The notes beneath the pieces were generated by a model that made no database searches, had not been told where the DNA came from, and was given only the letters and a program-made list of their open reading frames with translations. This document shows, in pieces, positions 41,047 to 49,169 of a stretch of 64,000 nucleotides of DNA. The position numbers were made by a program, and so were the translations under genes. Location of the stretch: positions 1 to 64,000 of the forward strand of contig NZ_FXZC01000004.1 of assembly GCF_900169275.1 (NCBI RefSeq). Reading direction: 5' to 3'. Numbering within the stretch: position 1 is the first letter of the stretch; each line of letters opens with the position of its first letter. The stretch is from Brevibacterium casei CIP 102111. GTDB lineage: Bacteria > Actinomycetota > Actinomycetes > Actinomycetales > Brevibacteriaceae.

Positions 41047-42132
41047 ATGTCGATCACCGTCAAGGCACTGCAGAAGACCGGACCTGATCAGCCGTTCCGC
41101 GTCGCCGAGATCGACCGCCGCGACCCGCGCCCCGACGATGTCGTCATCGACATCAAGGCCGCGGGCATCTGCCACAGCGACATCCACACGATCCGCAACG
41201 AGTGGGGCGAGGCGAGCTTCCCGCTCACCGTCGGCCACGAGATCGCCGGCGTCGTCTCCGCTGTCGGATCCGAGGTCACCGAGTGGAAGGTCGGCGACCG
41301 CGTCGGCGTGGGTTGCCTCGTCAACTCGTGCGGCGAATGCGCCGAATGCCTCGCCGATCAGGAACAGAACTGCCTGCGCGGCAATGTCGGCACGTACAAC
41401 TCGACCGACGTCGACGGCACGATCACGCAGGGCGGCTACGCGGAGAAGGTCGTCGTCAACGAGCGCTTCGTCCTCCGCATCCCCGACGGCCTCGACTTCG
41501 ACGTCGCCGCCCCGCTGCTGTGCGCGGGCATCACGACCTACTCGCCGCTCCACCGCTGGGGTGCCGGCGAGCTCAAGGACGGGGCGCCGAAGAAGGTCGC
41601 GGTCCTCGGGCTCGGCGGGCTCGGGCACATGGGTGTGCAGATCGCCGCGGCAATGGGCGCCGAGGTCACCGTGCTCTCCCGGAGTCTGAAGAAGGAGCAG
41701 CTCGCGATCGACCTCGGGGCCACGCGGATGCTCTCGACAGCGGAGGAGGACTTCTTTTCCGACCACCGCGGCGAGTTCGACCTCATCCTCAACACGATCA
41801 GCGCGGACATCCCCGTCGATAAGTACCTGCGGCTCCTCGCTCCGCGCGGGGTCATGGCCGTCGTCGGCCTCCCGCCGGAGAAGCAGGAGCTCTCCTTCGG
41901 TTCGCTCATCGGCGGCGGCAAGGTGCTCGCCGGGTCGAACATCGGCGGCATCGCCGAGACCCAGGAGATGCTCGACTTCTGTGCCGAGCACGGCATCGCC
42001 GCCCAGATCGAGACGATCGGGATCACCGAGGCGGATTCGACCTACGACCGGGTCGTCGCCGGTGAGGTCTACTTCCGCGCCGTCATCGACATCGCGACCC
42101 TGAACGACGCCGAGGTGGAACCCGCACTCTGA
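41047..42132 (+). CDS. Zinc-dependent NAD(P) alcohol dehydrogenase, YahK/CAD-like
   Basis: A 361-residue medium-chain dehydrogenase. The catalytic zinc ligands are in AAGICHSDIHTI and TVGHEIAGVV; the structural zinc site is the four-Cys segment CGECAECLADQEQNC. Cofactor motif VAVLGLGGLGHMGVQ; the residues after strand 2 (SRSLKKEQ) favour NADPH. Related enzymes reduce aromatic and aliphatic aldehydes. The ATG follows GGAGGAA by 6 nt. It is monocistronic, with a possible operator at 41002-41016. Confidence 0.92.
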   Translation: MSITVKALQKTGPDQPFRVAEIDRRDPRPDDVVIDIKAAGICHSDIHTIRNEWGEASFPLTVGHEIAGVVSAVGSEVTEWKVGDRVGVGCLVNSCGECAECLADQEQNCLRGNVGTYNSTDVDGTITQGGYAEKVVVNERFVLRIPDGLDFDVAAPLLCAGITTYSPLHRWGAGELKDGAPKKVAVLGLGGLGHMGVQIAAAMGAEVTVLSRSLKKEQLAIDLGATRMLSTAEEDFFSDHRGEFDLILNTISADIPVDKYLRLLAPRGVMAVVGLPPEKQELSFGSLIGGGKVLAGSNIGGIAETQEMLDFCAEHGIAAQIETIGITEADSTYDRVVAGEVYFRAVIDIATLNDAEVEPAL

Positions 42133-42181
42133 GGCTGGGGCGCTTCGGCGCCGGAGTGCCGGTCAGAGCCTTCAGCGCCGA

Positions 42182-42634
42182 TTAGAGCAGCGTCGCCGCC
42201 GACGCGAGGAGGGCGAAGGCGGCGACGATGACGGCGACGCGGACGATGTGGAGCCGGTCCCACCGCCCGATCTGCTCTCGCCAGTCCGCGGGATGGGACT
42301 CGGCGCTCCACGTCCGGGTGCGGTTGTTGATCGGGACGAGCAGGGCCACAGACATGATGACGCTGCCGGCGAGCAGCACGGCGGCAATACCGGCCGTCCC
42401 CGCCGATGCCGAGCCCCAGGTCAGCGCCGCGAACGCGCCCGTGAGCACGAGCGAGGCGATGTACCACACGGGCATCACCGCCCCGAGCATGCGGGCACCG
42501 TCGGCTCGGGCCGTCAGCGACGGGCCGGCGGGCAGGCGCAGGGTGATCGGATTGACGACGACGGCGACGGCGAGCTCGACGCCGACCATGATGCCGACGA
42601 TCGTCGTCGCGAGGATTCCGAGAATGACGTCCAC
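42182..42634 (-). CDS. DUF1772-type membrane protein
   Basis: A 150-residue four-helix protein with VVVNPITLRLPAG in loop 1 and LVPINNRTRTW, matching the Pro-Ile-Asn-Asn form of the DUF1772 motif. Function unknown. GTG 42634 has GGAAGGA 6-7 nt upstream; the frame extends further upstream but the added residues (Arg/Thr-rich) are not membrane-protein-like. It is divergent from a TetR gene whose operators lie between them. Confidence 0.78.
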   Translation of the reverse strand: MDVILGILATTIVGIMVGVELAVAVVVNPITLRLPAGPSLTARADGARMLGAVMPVWYIASLVLTGAFAALTWGSASAGTAGIAAVLLAGSVIMSVALLVPINNRTRTWSAESHPADWREQIGRWDRLHIVRVAVIVAAFALLASAATLL

Positions 42635-42755
42635 GGTGCGGTCCTTCCAGTGACATGTGCTGGTGCTGGTGTGATCGCGTGTGCTGGTTCGGGTTCGCGC
42701 TCGTGTGCTGCCTCGAGTGTTCTTCGGCGCCTTCGACCGAGCCATGCTCACAATC

Positions 42756-42786
42756 TAGCAATGCTAGGAATTCTATCATTGCTAGA
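42756..42786. promoter_or_regulatory. Tandem TetR operators, DUF1772/TetR divergent region
   Basis: Two 13-bp palindromes 18 bp apart: CTAGCAATGCTAG (42756-42768, perfect) and CTATCATTGCTAG (42774-42786, one mismatch). Together they form a larger perfect repeat of CTAGCAATG and CATTGCTAG. They overlap -10-like hexamers on both strands (TATCAT plus, TAGAAT minus), so one bound repressor could silence both genes. Confidence 0.75.
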
Positions 42787-42833
42787 GTAGGGCGGGACGG
42801 ACAGCGGCGCAAGGGAATCGAGGGAGGCTGGCG

Positions 42834-43391
42834 GTGACGGACAGACAGACACGACTCGACGAGCGGCGTGCCGCGATCCTCGCGGCCGCCCGCACAAGCG
42901 CGGACTCCTCAGGCTGGTCGGCGGTGACGACTCGGCGCCTCGCCGAGGCGATCGGCTATTCGCAGCCCGTCCTCTACGGCCACTTCCCCGGAGGCAAGGC
43001 CGAGATCATGCGCACCGTCGCCCTCGACGGGTTCACCGACCTGCGGCAGCGGTGCCAGGCGGCGATCGAGACGGCGGGCGCTGAAGCTAGACCCGATTCG
43101 CGTGGGGTCGTCGAGGCGCTCGCCCACGCCTACCTCGATTTCGCCGACGCGCACCCCGCCGTCTACGAGGCGATGTTCGCCGAGCCGATCGGCGCGCGCT
43201 TCGCCGAAGCGGACAACGAACCCGAGCTCAGGGACACCTTCACGGTGCTTGCCGACGTCATCGGCGAGGACACCGCGACCGAGGTCTTCTGGGGTGCCCT
43301 GCATGGGATGAGCCTGCTCGAGCGCGCCGGACGGATGAAGACCGCGGACCGGGCTCGGCGGGTCGCCGACCTCAGCGCGCGCTTCGCGTGA
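42834..43391 (+). CDS. TetR-family regulator
   Basis: A 185-residue TetR regulator. The helix-turn-helix is at about residues 12-58 (ILAAARTSADSSGWSAVTTRRLAEAIGYSQPVLYGHF, quoted in part: RRLAEAIGYSQPVLYGHF). The C-terminal domain resembles TetR_C_33/WHG types. GTG 42834 has GGAGG 6 nt upstream. It probably represses itself and the divergent DUF1772 gene through the paired operators at 42756-42786. Confidence 0.9.
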   Translation: MTDRQTRLDERRAAILAAARTSADSSGWSAVTTRRLAEAIGYSQPVLYGHFPGGKAEIMRTVALDGFTDLRQRCQAAIETAGAEARPDSRGVVEALAHAYLDFADAHPAVYEAMFAEPIGARFAEADNEPELRDTFTVLADVIGEDTATEVFWGALHGMSLLERAGRMKTADRARRVADLSARFA

Positions 43392-43469
43392 GGCCTCGTG
43401 CCGTTATGCGCCGGGGCGGACCGGACCCAGAGGCCCGCCCGGTCACCGGTCCGTCTCAGGATCGGCCCG

Positions 43470-43475
43470 TACTCT
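43470..43475 (+). promoter_or_regulatory. -10 hexamer of the VanZ gene (leaderless)
   Basis: TACTCT, 7 bp before the ATG at 43483; no Shine-Dalgarno. Confidence 0.4.
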
Positions 43476-43482
43476 GACGGGG

Positions 43483-43950
43483 ATGAGAGGCTATAGGCAG
43501 CGCGTGCGCACGGTTCCTATGGGCCTGCTCATCCTCTACACCGCGTTTATCGCCCTCATCACCCTCACCCCGCAGCAGCTCGACACGTCGCCGGGGTCAC
43601 CGATCGCCCGCCTGCTCGCCTTCTTCGCCTCCCATGAGGCGACGGAGTGGCTGAGCTACGAGCGGGTGGAGATGCTTGCGAATGTCGGACTCTTCGTGCC
43701 CTTCGGGTTTCTGCTCGCATTCCAGCTCGGCGTGCGGCGCTGGTGGATCGGCTGGGTGGCCGGTGCCGCGTTCACCTGCCTCATCGAGGCCACGCAGCTC
43801 ACCCTGCTCTCCCCGACGCGCTTCGGAACGATCAGCGACCTCGTGACGAACACGCTCGGCGCCGGGCTCGGAGCCGCGCTCGCGCTCCTCGTCATGCTCC
43901 TCCTGCCCAAGCGCGTCGAAAGGGAGCCCGCCGAATTCGCGGTGCGGTGA
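43483..43950 (+). CDS. VanZ-like family membrane protein
   Basis: A 155-residue protein with four helices. The VanZ signature is visible: ANVGLFVPFGFLLAF, TCLIEATQLTLLSPTRFGTISDLVTNTLGAGLG. VanZ gives low-level teicoplanin resistance in enterococci; most family members are of unknown function. It is monocistronic and converges on a MarR gene with 25 bp between. Confidence 0.9.
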   Translation: MRGYRQRVRTVPMGLLILYTAFIALITLTPQQLDTSPGSPIARLLAFFASHEATEWLSYERVEMLANVGLFVPFGFLLAFQLGVRRWWIGWVAGAAFTCLIEATQLTLLSPTRFGTISDLVTNTLGAGLGAALALLVMLLLPKRVEREPAEFAVR

Positions 43951-43975
43951 GCCGAGCTGACTCATGTCGCAGAGG

Positions 43976-44422
43976 TCAGCCCTTGGCGCCCTCGAACGAA
44001 TCGATGCACCGATCGAGAGCCTCGCCGAGGCGTCGCCTGGCCTGCGGATCGAGTCCGCTGACCATGAGCGCTTCGACCTCCTCGACGCGCACGACCGCCT
44101 GAGCGAGGAGGTCCTCGCCCGCGGGGGTCAGCGTCGTCGGACGCGACCGTCCCGTGTCGACCGTCTCCGGACGGGTGACGAGCCCGCGGTCCTGGAGCCC
44201 GCGCAGGAGCGTATTCATCGCCTGCCGGGTGACGAACGCGCCGCGGGCGAGATCCGAGTTCGACGCCCCCGGAGTCCGCTGGAGCAGTTCGAGACACGCG
44301 TACTGGGGAATGGAGAGCTCAAGCGGACGCAGGACGTCGTCCATGTGCGCGCGCAGCAGAGACTGCAGGTGCTTGAGCTGATACCCGATCTTCGATTCGA
44401 GGCGCGGAGACTCTTGACTCAT
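43976..44422 (-). CDS. MarR-family regulator
   Basis: A 148-residue winged-helix regulator. The DNA-binding part is QYACLELLQRTPGASNSDLARGAFVTRQAMNTLL (quoted in part: SNSDLARGAFVTRQAMN), followed by the wing (LVTRPETVDTGRSRPTTLT). The true start is ATG 44422 (MSQESPRLESK): CAGAAT (44429-44434, minus) ends 6 bp upstream, and a longer open frame would cross the operators. It is divergent from a VOC gene, the likely target, which may detoxify the ligand. Confidence 0.9.
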   Translation of the reverse strand: MSQESPRLESKIGYQLKHLQSLLRAHMDDVLRPLELSIPQYACLELLQRTPGASNSDLARGAFVTRQAMNTLLRGLQDRGLVTRPETVDTGRSRPTTLTPAGEDLLAQAVVRVEEVEALMVSGLDPQARRRLGEALDRCIDSFEGAKG

Positions 44423-44438
44423 GTCAATATTCTGACAT
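44421..44438. promoter_or_regulatory. MarR operator 1, covers -10 and start codon
   Basis: ATGTCA-N6-TGACAT, perfect. It contains the marR start codon and the CAGAAT hexamer, so a bound dimer would block both transcription and the leaderless 5' end. Confidence 0.65.
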
Positions 44439-44448
44439 ACATTCGCAG

Positions 44449-44464
44449 TGTCAGAAACCTGACA
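44449..44464. promoter_or_regulatory. MarR operator 2
   Basis: TGTCAG-AAAC-CTGACA, perfect 6-bp arms, centred 27 bp from operator 1, between it and the VOC gene. Confidence 0.65.
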
Positions 44465-44522
44465 TAGGAATCGAGTCGGTGCGAGAACGGAGCCGTTCGA
44501 GACACGAGAGAGGACAGAGACC

Positions 44523-44897
44523 ATGGATGTCACAGGAGTTGATTTCGTCGCCCTGCAGGTCCGCGACGTCGAGGCGTCGGCAGAGTTCTACACCGGCCGG
44601 CTCGGCCTCGAGCGCGCCGACGCCAGCCCGCCCGGGGCCGTCGTCTTCCAGACGACGCCGATCCCCTTCGCCGTGCGCGAGCCCCTGCCGGGGGTCGATC
44701 TCGACGCGGTCGAGCGGCCAGGAGTCGGGGTGGCGCTGTGGCTGGCCTGCGAGGACGCTGCAGGGTTGCATGACTCCCTCGCCGAGGCGGGGGTGCCGAT
44801 CCTCCGGGAACCGGCCCCGAGCCCGTTCGGGCTCACCTTCACCTTCGCCGACCCTGACGGCTACGCGGTCACCGTCCACGAGGCGTCACCTCGGTGA
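44523..44897 (+). CDS. VOC-family (glyoxalase-like) protein
   Basis: A 124-residue single-domain VOC protein: DFVALQVRDVEASAEFYTGRLGL at the start and FTFADPDGYAVTVHE at the end, with the His and Glu metal ligand positions partly kept. Probably a thiol- or metal-dependent detoxification enzyme. Divergent from marR with two operators between. Confidence 0.85.
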   Translation: MDVTGVDFVALQVRDVEASAEFYTGRLGLERADASPPGAVVFQTTPIPFAVREPLPGVDLDAVERPGVGVALWLACEDAAGLHDSLAEAGVPILREPAPSPFGLTFTFADPDGYAVTVHEASPR

Positions 44898-44910
44898 GGG
44901 GAGGTAGGAC

Positions 44911-45861
44911 TCAGTCGGACTCGCTGCGCGCGGTCGATCGGGGCTTCGGGACCCAGCAGGCCACCTCGGCGGAGTAGTCGTCGAAGTCGGCACCGAAGCG
45001 GTCGCGGAGGTCGGCCTCCTCGAGGGGGCGGACCATCCAGTTCCACAGCAGGGACCCGGCCAGGGCGTAGGCGATGACGAGCCATGAGTCGATGAACATG
45101 CCGATCGCCACGCCCTGGGCGACCCCGGCGACGGCCATCGGGTTGCGGAGGAAGCGGTAGGGGCCGTCGTCGACGAGACGGTTGGGCATCTCCGCGGGCA
45201 GGGGCGTGCCGCCGCCGTAGCGCGCCATCGTCACCGCCGCCCAGATGCCGAGTGCGCTCGCGAGGACGAGGAGGGCGAAGCCGGCGAGGACGACGAGGAC
45301 GGGGAACTTCACCTCGAGGCCCCAGCGCTCCCCGAGCGCGGAGATGATCCACGGGAGGATGACGAGGAAGACGCCCCAGAAGCACACGAGCTGGATGCCG
45401 GTGCGCATGAGCAGGGAGCGCTCGTCCTCGGTCCGGGAGCTCGAGAACGCGAACGGACCGAAGAGGAGCCGCTCGGTCGGGACGCGGCCGGCGAGCATGA
45501 GGGCACCGGCGATCGTGCTCGCGACAGAGGCGGCGATCATGGCCACGGCACCGAGGCCCGCCTCGGTGGTCACCGTCGCGTAGACGGTCATGCCGAGCGC
45601 GACGAGGATCGTCCAGGGGACGACGACCCACACGGCCAGGCGGACGCCGAGGGCCACGGCCGCGGAGGCGAGAACGAAGAGTGGGATGTCGAAGACGGCG
45701 ACGACGACCGGCTCGAGGGACCCGAGCGTCGCGGTGCGGATGCCGGGGACGGTGAAGACGCCGAACCACCATGCGGCCCCGGCGAGGGCCTGGAGGGCGA
45801 ACCAGATCCGGGCATGGGTACGGGTGAGCGGCAGGTCCGTGGAGGGGCGGGTGTGCGGCAT
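44911..45861 (-). CDS. Isoprenylcysteine methyltransferase-like membrane protein
   Basis: A 316-residue protein with about seven helices. The C-terminal part has the ICMT/phospholipid methyltransferase pattern GPYRFLRNPMAVAGVAQG … ANEEADLRDRFG-type end (here RPLEEADLRDRFGADFDDY), which binds S-adenosylmethionine. The N-terminal four helices are extra. Substrate unknown. AGGAG lies 6 nt before the ATG at 45861. It is 10 bp after the PhzF gene and probably in one operon with it. Confidence 0.78.
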   Translation of the reverse strand: MPHTRPSTDLPLTRTHARIWFALQALAGAAWWFGVFTVPGIRTATLGSLEPVVVAVFDIPLFVLASAAVALGVRLAVWVVVPWTILVALGMTVYATVTTEAGLGAVAMIAASVASTIAGALMLAGRVPTERLLFGPFAFSSSRTEDERSLLMRTGIQLVCFWGVFLVILPWIISALGERWGLEVKFPVLVVLAGFALLVLASALGIWAAVTMARYGGGTPLPAEMPNRLVDDGPYRFLRNPMAVAGVAQGVAIGMFIDSWLVIAYALAGSLLWNWMVRPLEEADLRDRFGADFDDYSAEVACWVPKPRSTARSESD

Positions 45862-45871
45862 CGTCAGCTCC

Positions 45872-46804
45872 TCACGCCTCGATCGTGCCGGTGATGCGCA
45901 CCGTCGTCGGGCCGCCGACCCAGATCGACGGGGCGGGGGTGGGGGCTGTTTCGGTGGGGGCTGCCTCGTCGGGGTTCGGGTCTGAGTCGCCCGGGGTCGG
46001 GCGCTCGGACCTGATGCTGATGACCCCGGCGCGGCCGATCGCGGTGCCCTGGGTGGCGGTGTAGGAATCGGGGACGAGGCCCTGCCCGATGAGCCACTGC
46101 GCGACCGAGGCATTGAGGCTGCCCGTGACGGGATCCTCGGCAACGCCGACGCCGGGGACGAAGGCGCGGACCTCGTAGGCGTGTTCGGAGCCTGCCGGGT
46201 GGGCGCCGACGACGCCGAGCTTCGTGTCCGGGATCGCCGAGAAGTCGGGGGTGAGGGAAAGGACCCTCTCCGCGGAGTCGAGGCGCACCGCCGCCCAGCC
46301 GGGACCGTTGTCGACCCACGCGTGGTCGAGGATCTCGGTCCGGTCGATGCCGAGCGCCGAGGCGATGGCTGCGACGTCGTCGTCGGCGAGCGGTCCGGAG
46401 CGGAGGAGCTCGGGAGCGGCGAAGGAGAGGTCGGCGGTGGTGGTCGTGCTGCTGTCGGGGCCGCTGCGGCGGAGGTCGACGAGGCCGACGCCGCACTCCT
46501 GGACGACCGTCGTCTCGCTGTGCGGGGTGCCGCCGGCGGCCAGCCATGCCGCGGCCGAGCCGAGCGTGGGGTGTCCGGCGAAGGGCAGTTCGCGGGAGGG
46601 GGTGAAGATCCGCAGGCGGTAGTCGGCCCGCTCATCGGTGGGCGGGAGGACGAACGTCGTCTCCGAGAGGTTCGTCCAGTTCGCGATCTGTGCCATCTCG
46701 TCGTCGGTGAGTCCCTCGGCGTCGAGGATCACGGCGACAGGATTGCCTCGGAAGGGCTCGCGGGAGAAGACATCGACCTGGGCGAACGCGCGACTGCGGG
46801 GCAT
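45872..46804 (-). CDS. PhzF-family isomerase/epimerase
   Basis: A 310-residue protein with the diaminopimelate-epimerase-like fold: the catalytic Glu region in NLSETTFVLPP (near residue 46), the FAGHPTLGSAAAW motif and the C-terminal EDPVTGSLNASVAQWL. PhzF isomerises a phenazine precursor; most homologues are of unknown substrate. No phenazine genes are nearby. I chose the ATG at 46804, 6 nt after GAGGAG; the frame extends upstream without a better start. Residues ~275-300 are a Pro/Glu/Thr insertion. Confidence 0.9.
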   Translation of the reverse strand: MPRSRAFAQVDVFSREPFRGNPVAVILDAEGLTDDEMAQIANWTNLSETTFVLPPTDERADYRLRIFTPSRELPFAGHPTLGSAAAWLAAGGTPHSETTVVQECGVGLVDLRRSGPDSSTTTTADLSFAAPELLRSGPLADDDVAAIASALGIDRTEILDHAWVDNGPGWAAVRLDSAERVLSLTPDFSAIPDTKLGVVGAHPAGSEHAYEVRAFVPGVGVAEDPVTGSLNASVAQWLIGQGLVPDSYTATQGTAIGRAGVISIRSERPTPGDSDPNPDEAAPTETAPTPAPSIWVGGPTTVRITGTIEA

Positions 46805-47013
46805 GGGGGACTCCTCATCGTCATGGCTGACCTGTTCCCATCGTAGTGGGGCAAGCTCCGCGTTCTCACACAACCCCCGAGGCTCCGACGCAGAAAGGGG
46901 ACTTGTCGGTCAGATCTGCTCGTTTCGGCCTCGCCGACAGAGCTGCCCGCCCGACCTGTGGACAGCCTCCCACCGAGCTGAGCGCGCCACTCAGACTCCG
47001 TTCCTAGACTTGG

Positions 47014-47055
47014 GCGCTCAGGACTGGGCCCGGACTCGGCGCTCAGGACTGGGCC
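47014..47055. repeat. 17-bp direct repeat, 25-bp period
   Basis: GCGCTCAGGACTGGGCC occurs perfectly at 47014-47030 and 47039-47055, in the spacer before the M50 gene. Confidence 0.85.
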
Positions 47056-47088
47056 GGGACGGGGCGAGCGAGGATCGACGAGGTGACG

Positions 47089-47829
47089 ATGGATCTCAGG
47101 CAGGGCGTGGAGACGTGGTGGGAGGCCATCACGTCCGGATTCGGGCGCGGGGACGGACTCGAGCTCGGGCCGACGCAGCTGCTCATCATCCTCGGCGTGC
47201 CTCTGATCATCACGATGACGCCGGCGATCTGGCGGTTCTTCGGGCTCTTCGTCACCTTCGTCCACGAGCTCGGTCACGCCTTCGCGGCGCTGACGACCGG
47301 ACGGGTCGTGCGCGGGATCTCGCTCAACTTCGACCACTCGGGGCAGATGAACTCGTTCGGTCGGGTCGGCTTCTCCGCGACATGGGCGGGATTCTGGGGA
47401 TATCCGGCACCGGCGGTGCTCGGATTGGTCCTCATCATCTCGGCGATCTACGGCTGGGCACCGCTCGCGCTCTCACTCGGGGCACTCGTCCTCCTCATCG
47501 CGCTCATCTTCATCCGCAACGTCGCCGGCGTCGTCATCGCCGTGTGCACGGCCGTGGCCGCGCAGTTCCTCGTCGTCTTCCTGCCGCCCGAGTGGATCGC
47601 GGTCTTCGTCGCCGGGCTCGGCGTCGCGCTCGCCCTCGGCTCGCTCAAGGACCTCGTCAAGGTCATCCGCGTCCACACCCGCCGTCGGAACGTCCAGCAG
47701 TCCGACGCGTTCATCCTCAGCCGCGGCTCCGCGATCCCCGCGGGCGGCTGGCTCACCCTGTTCGCCCTCGTCATCGTCGGGTGCGCGATCGGGTCTGGAC
47801 TCCTCCTCTACTCGGCGTTCGTCGTCTGA
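47089..47829 (+). CDS. M50B-like membrane metalloprotease
   Basis: A 246-residue protein with about six helices and the zinc motif TFVHELGHAFAALTTGR in the second. It fits the Peptidase_M50B-like group of actinobacteria; substrate unknown. LSRGSAIPAGGW starts the last helix region. I chose ATG 47089 (GAGG 5 nt upstream); GTG 47083 adds two residues. Monocistronic. Confidence 0.85.
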   Translation: MDLRQGVETWWEAITSGFGRGDGLELGPTQLLIILGVPLIITMTPAIWRFFGLFVTFVHELGHAFAALTTGRVVRGISLNFDHSGQMNSFGRVGFSATWAGFWGYPAPAVLGLVLIISAIYGWAPLALSLGALVLLIALIFIRNVAGVVIAVCTAVAAQFLVVFLPPEWIAVFVAGLGVALALGSLKDLVKVIRVHTRRRNVQQSDAFILSRGSAIPAGGWLTLFALVIVGCAIGSGLLLYSAFVV

Positions 47830-47888
47830 TCCCCTCGCCGAGGCGGGGCTTGCCCCCGAATCCCGACCGTCGTCGGGATCCCTGGTCA

Positions 47889-47983
47889 ACCGGGGTTCCA
47901 CCGGACTGGATCTTCCCGGTGATCCGAGTTTCCTCAGGCGCCGGAGTTCCCAAGGAGCCCTCGTTCCCTAGGACCGGGGTTCC
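47889..47983. repeat. Degenerate CCGG(A/G)GTTCC repeats
   Basis: Two perfect ACCGGGGTTCC copies 84 bp apart with variants between them; no strict period. Confidence 0.5.
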
Positions 47984-48191
47984 GCGGGTGGCCGGAGGTC
48001 CCAGGGCCGCCGAAGATTACAGGGCGACCGGGCGACCGCAGTCACTGGGGACCGGGCCACCCCAACGGCGGTGCACGATTCGTGCGGGCGGGCACAGCCG
48101 CCTCGGCGAGGGGATGCTCCACCTCCCCGCCTGGACGGTCGGCAGGGACCGGTGCACGGAACCCCCGCGTACGGCGCCCACGGTGGGATGA

Positions 48192-48197
48192 CAGAAT
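48192..48197 (+). promoter_or_regulatory. -10 hexamer of the HAD gene (leaderless)
   Basis: CAGAAT, then 6 bp and the ATG at 48204; same hexamer and spacing as marR. Confidence 0.4.
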
Positions 48198-48203
48198 CGG
48201 ACT

Positions 48204-48887
48204 ATGGATCTGAGCCCGAAGTTCGCTGCCGTGCTGTTCGACTGTGACGGCGTCCTCGTCGATTCCGAGAGCATCACGAACGAGGTGCTGCGCGGGATGC
48301 TCGCGGACATGGGATGGGACCTGACCCAGGAGGAGGCCGTCGCCCGGTTCGTCGGCAAGATGCTCCGCGACGAGGCCGACGTCATCGAGGAGCACACGGG
48401 CGTGCGGATCGACGCCGACTGGCTCGCCGACTTCCGACAGCGACGCAACGTCGAGCTCGAGGCCCGCCTCGAGGCGATCCCCGGCGTCGTCGACGCCGTG
48501 CACATCATCGAGAAGGCCTACCCCGGCAGGCTCGCGTGCGCCTCGAGCGCCGACCGGCCCAAGATCGAACTGCAGCTGAAGAAGATCGGCCTCTACGACG
48601 TCTTCAAAGGACGGATCTTCTCCGGCATGGAGCTGCCGCGGTCGAAGCCCGCCCCCGACGTCTACCTCGCCGCCGCGCATGCGCTCGGAGTCGACCCCGC
48701 CGAGGCGGCCGTCATCGAAGACTCCCCGACCGGCGTCATCGCGGGGCGGGCCGCCGGATCCTACGTCTTCGGCTTCTGCCCGCCGTCGCCCGTGCACCAG
48801 ACGCCCGAGACCCTGCTCGCCGCCGGCGCCGACGCGACCTTCGACTCGATGGCGGAGCTGCCGGGGCTGGTCACGCGCGAGGGGTGA
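48204..48887 (+). CDS. HAD-superfamily phosphatase, subfamily IA
   Basis: A 227-residue HAD hydrolase: motif I VLFDCDGVLVDSE, motif II ACASSAD, motif III Lys in LPRSKPAPDVYL, and motif IV EDSPTGVIAG. The alpha-helical cap (residues ~20-85) marks subclass I, as in phosphoglycolate phosphatase or beta-phosphoglucomutase. The exact substrate is open. Monocistronic and probably leaderless. Confidence 0.93.
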   Translation: MDLSPKFAAVLFDCDGVLVDSESITNEVLRGMLADMGWDLTQEEAVARFVGKMLRDEADVIEEHTGVRIDADWLADFRQRRNVELEARLEAIPGVVDAVHIIEKAYPGRLACASSADRPKIELQLKKIGLYDVFKGRIFSGMELPRSKPAPDVYLAAAHALGVDPAEAAVIEDSPTGVIAGRAAGSYVFGFCPPSPVHQTPETLLAAGADATFDSMAELPGLVTREG

Positions 48888-48950
48888 GGGCGGGGACTGG
48901 GTTTCCCACCTGTCCGCCTCTGATTCCAGAACGGCGAATTGCACTCTGGG

Positions 48951-49029
48951 CTGCCGATTCAGCCTGCTCGGCCGTGCAGTCGGCCCGTCCTTTCAGCCTG
49001 CCGATAGGTTGCCCCAGCCTGCCGATTGG
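48951..49029. repeat. 21-bp-period repeat before the second DUF222-HNH gene
   Basis: CAGCCTGCCGATAGG (48994-49008) and CAGCCTGCCGATTGG (49015-49029) are 21 bp apart; a diverged unit covers 48951-48971. Confidence 0.75.
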
Positions 49030-49096
49030 CAGCCGAAAATCACTGAGCTTCCGAAATTCAATGAATTCGACGTTCGAAGAGATTTCGAAAAAAGGA

Positions 49097-49125
49097 TTGA
49101 CACGATTTGTGACGTGACCTACACT
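49097..49125 (+). promoter_or_regulatory. Promoter of the second DUF222-HNH gene
   Basis: TTGACA, 17 bp, TACACT: the best sigma-70-type promoter in the window, in an AT-rich patch unlike the surrounding sequence. The leader would be about 38 nt. Confidence 0.75.
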
Positions 49126-49169
49126 GGAATCAACGATCCACACTGAAGTGGAAAGGCAGGTGACCGGCA

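Larger units (their letters stand above)
47830..48203. other. 374-bp repeat-rich spacer
   Basis: No gene seen. It contains GCCGAGGCGG at 47837-47846 and its complement at 48098-48107, and a degenerate array around ACCGGGGTTCC (47889-47899, 47973-47983) with CCGGAGTTCC and CCGGAGGTCC variants. The HAD promoter lies at its end (48192-48197). Confidence 0.55.

Noticed and set aside
42139-42152. GGCGC-TTCG-GCGCC hairpin as terminator between the ADH and DUF1772 genes
   Set aside because: A 5-bp stem of this composition is expected often by chance in this GC-rich DNA; kept out as unsupported.
46638-48191. 517-codon plus-strand frame across the PhzF 5' end, the M50 gene and the following spacer
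   Set aside because: Wrong frame of the HELGH protease gene and antisense to PhzF; Arg/Pro/Gly-rich with no domain.
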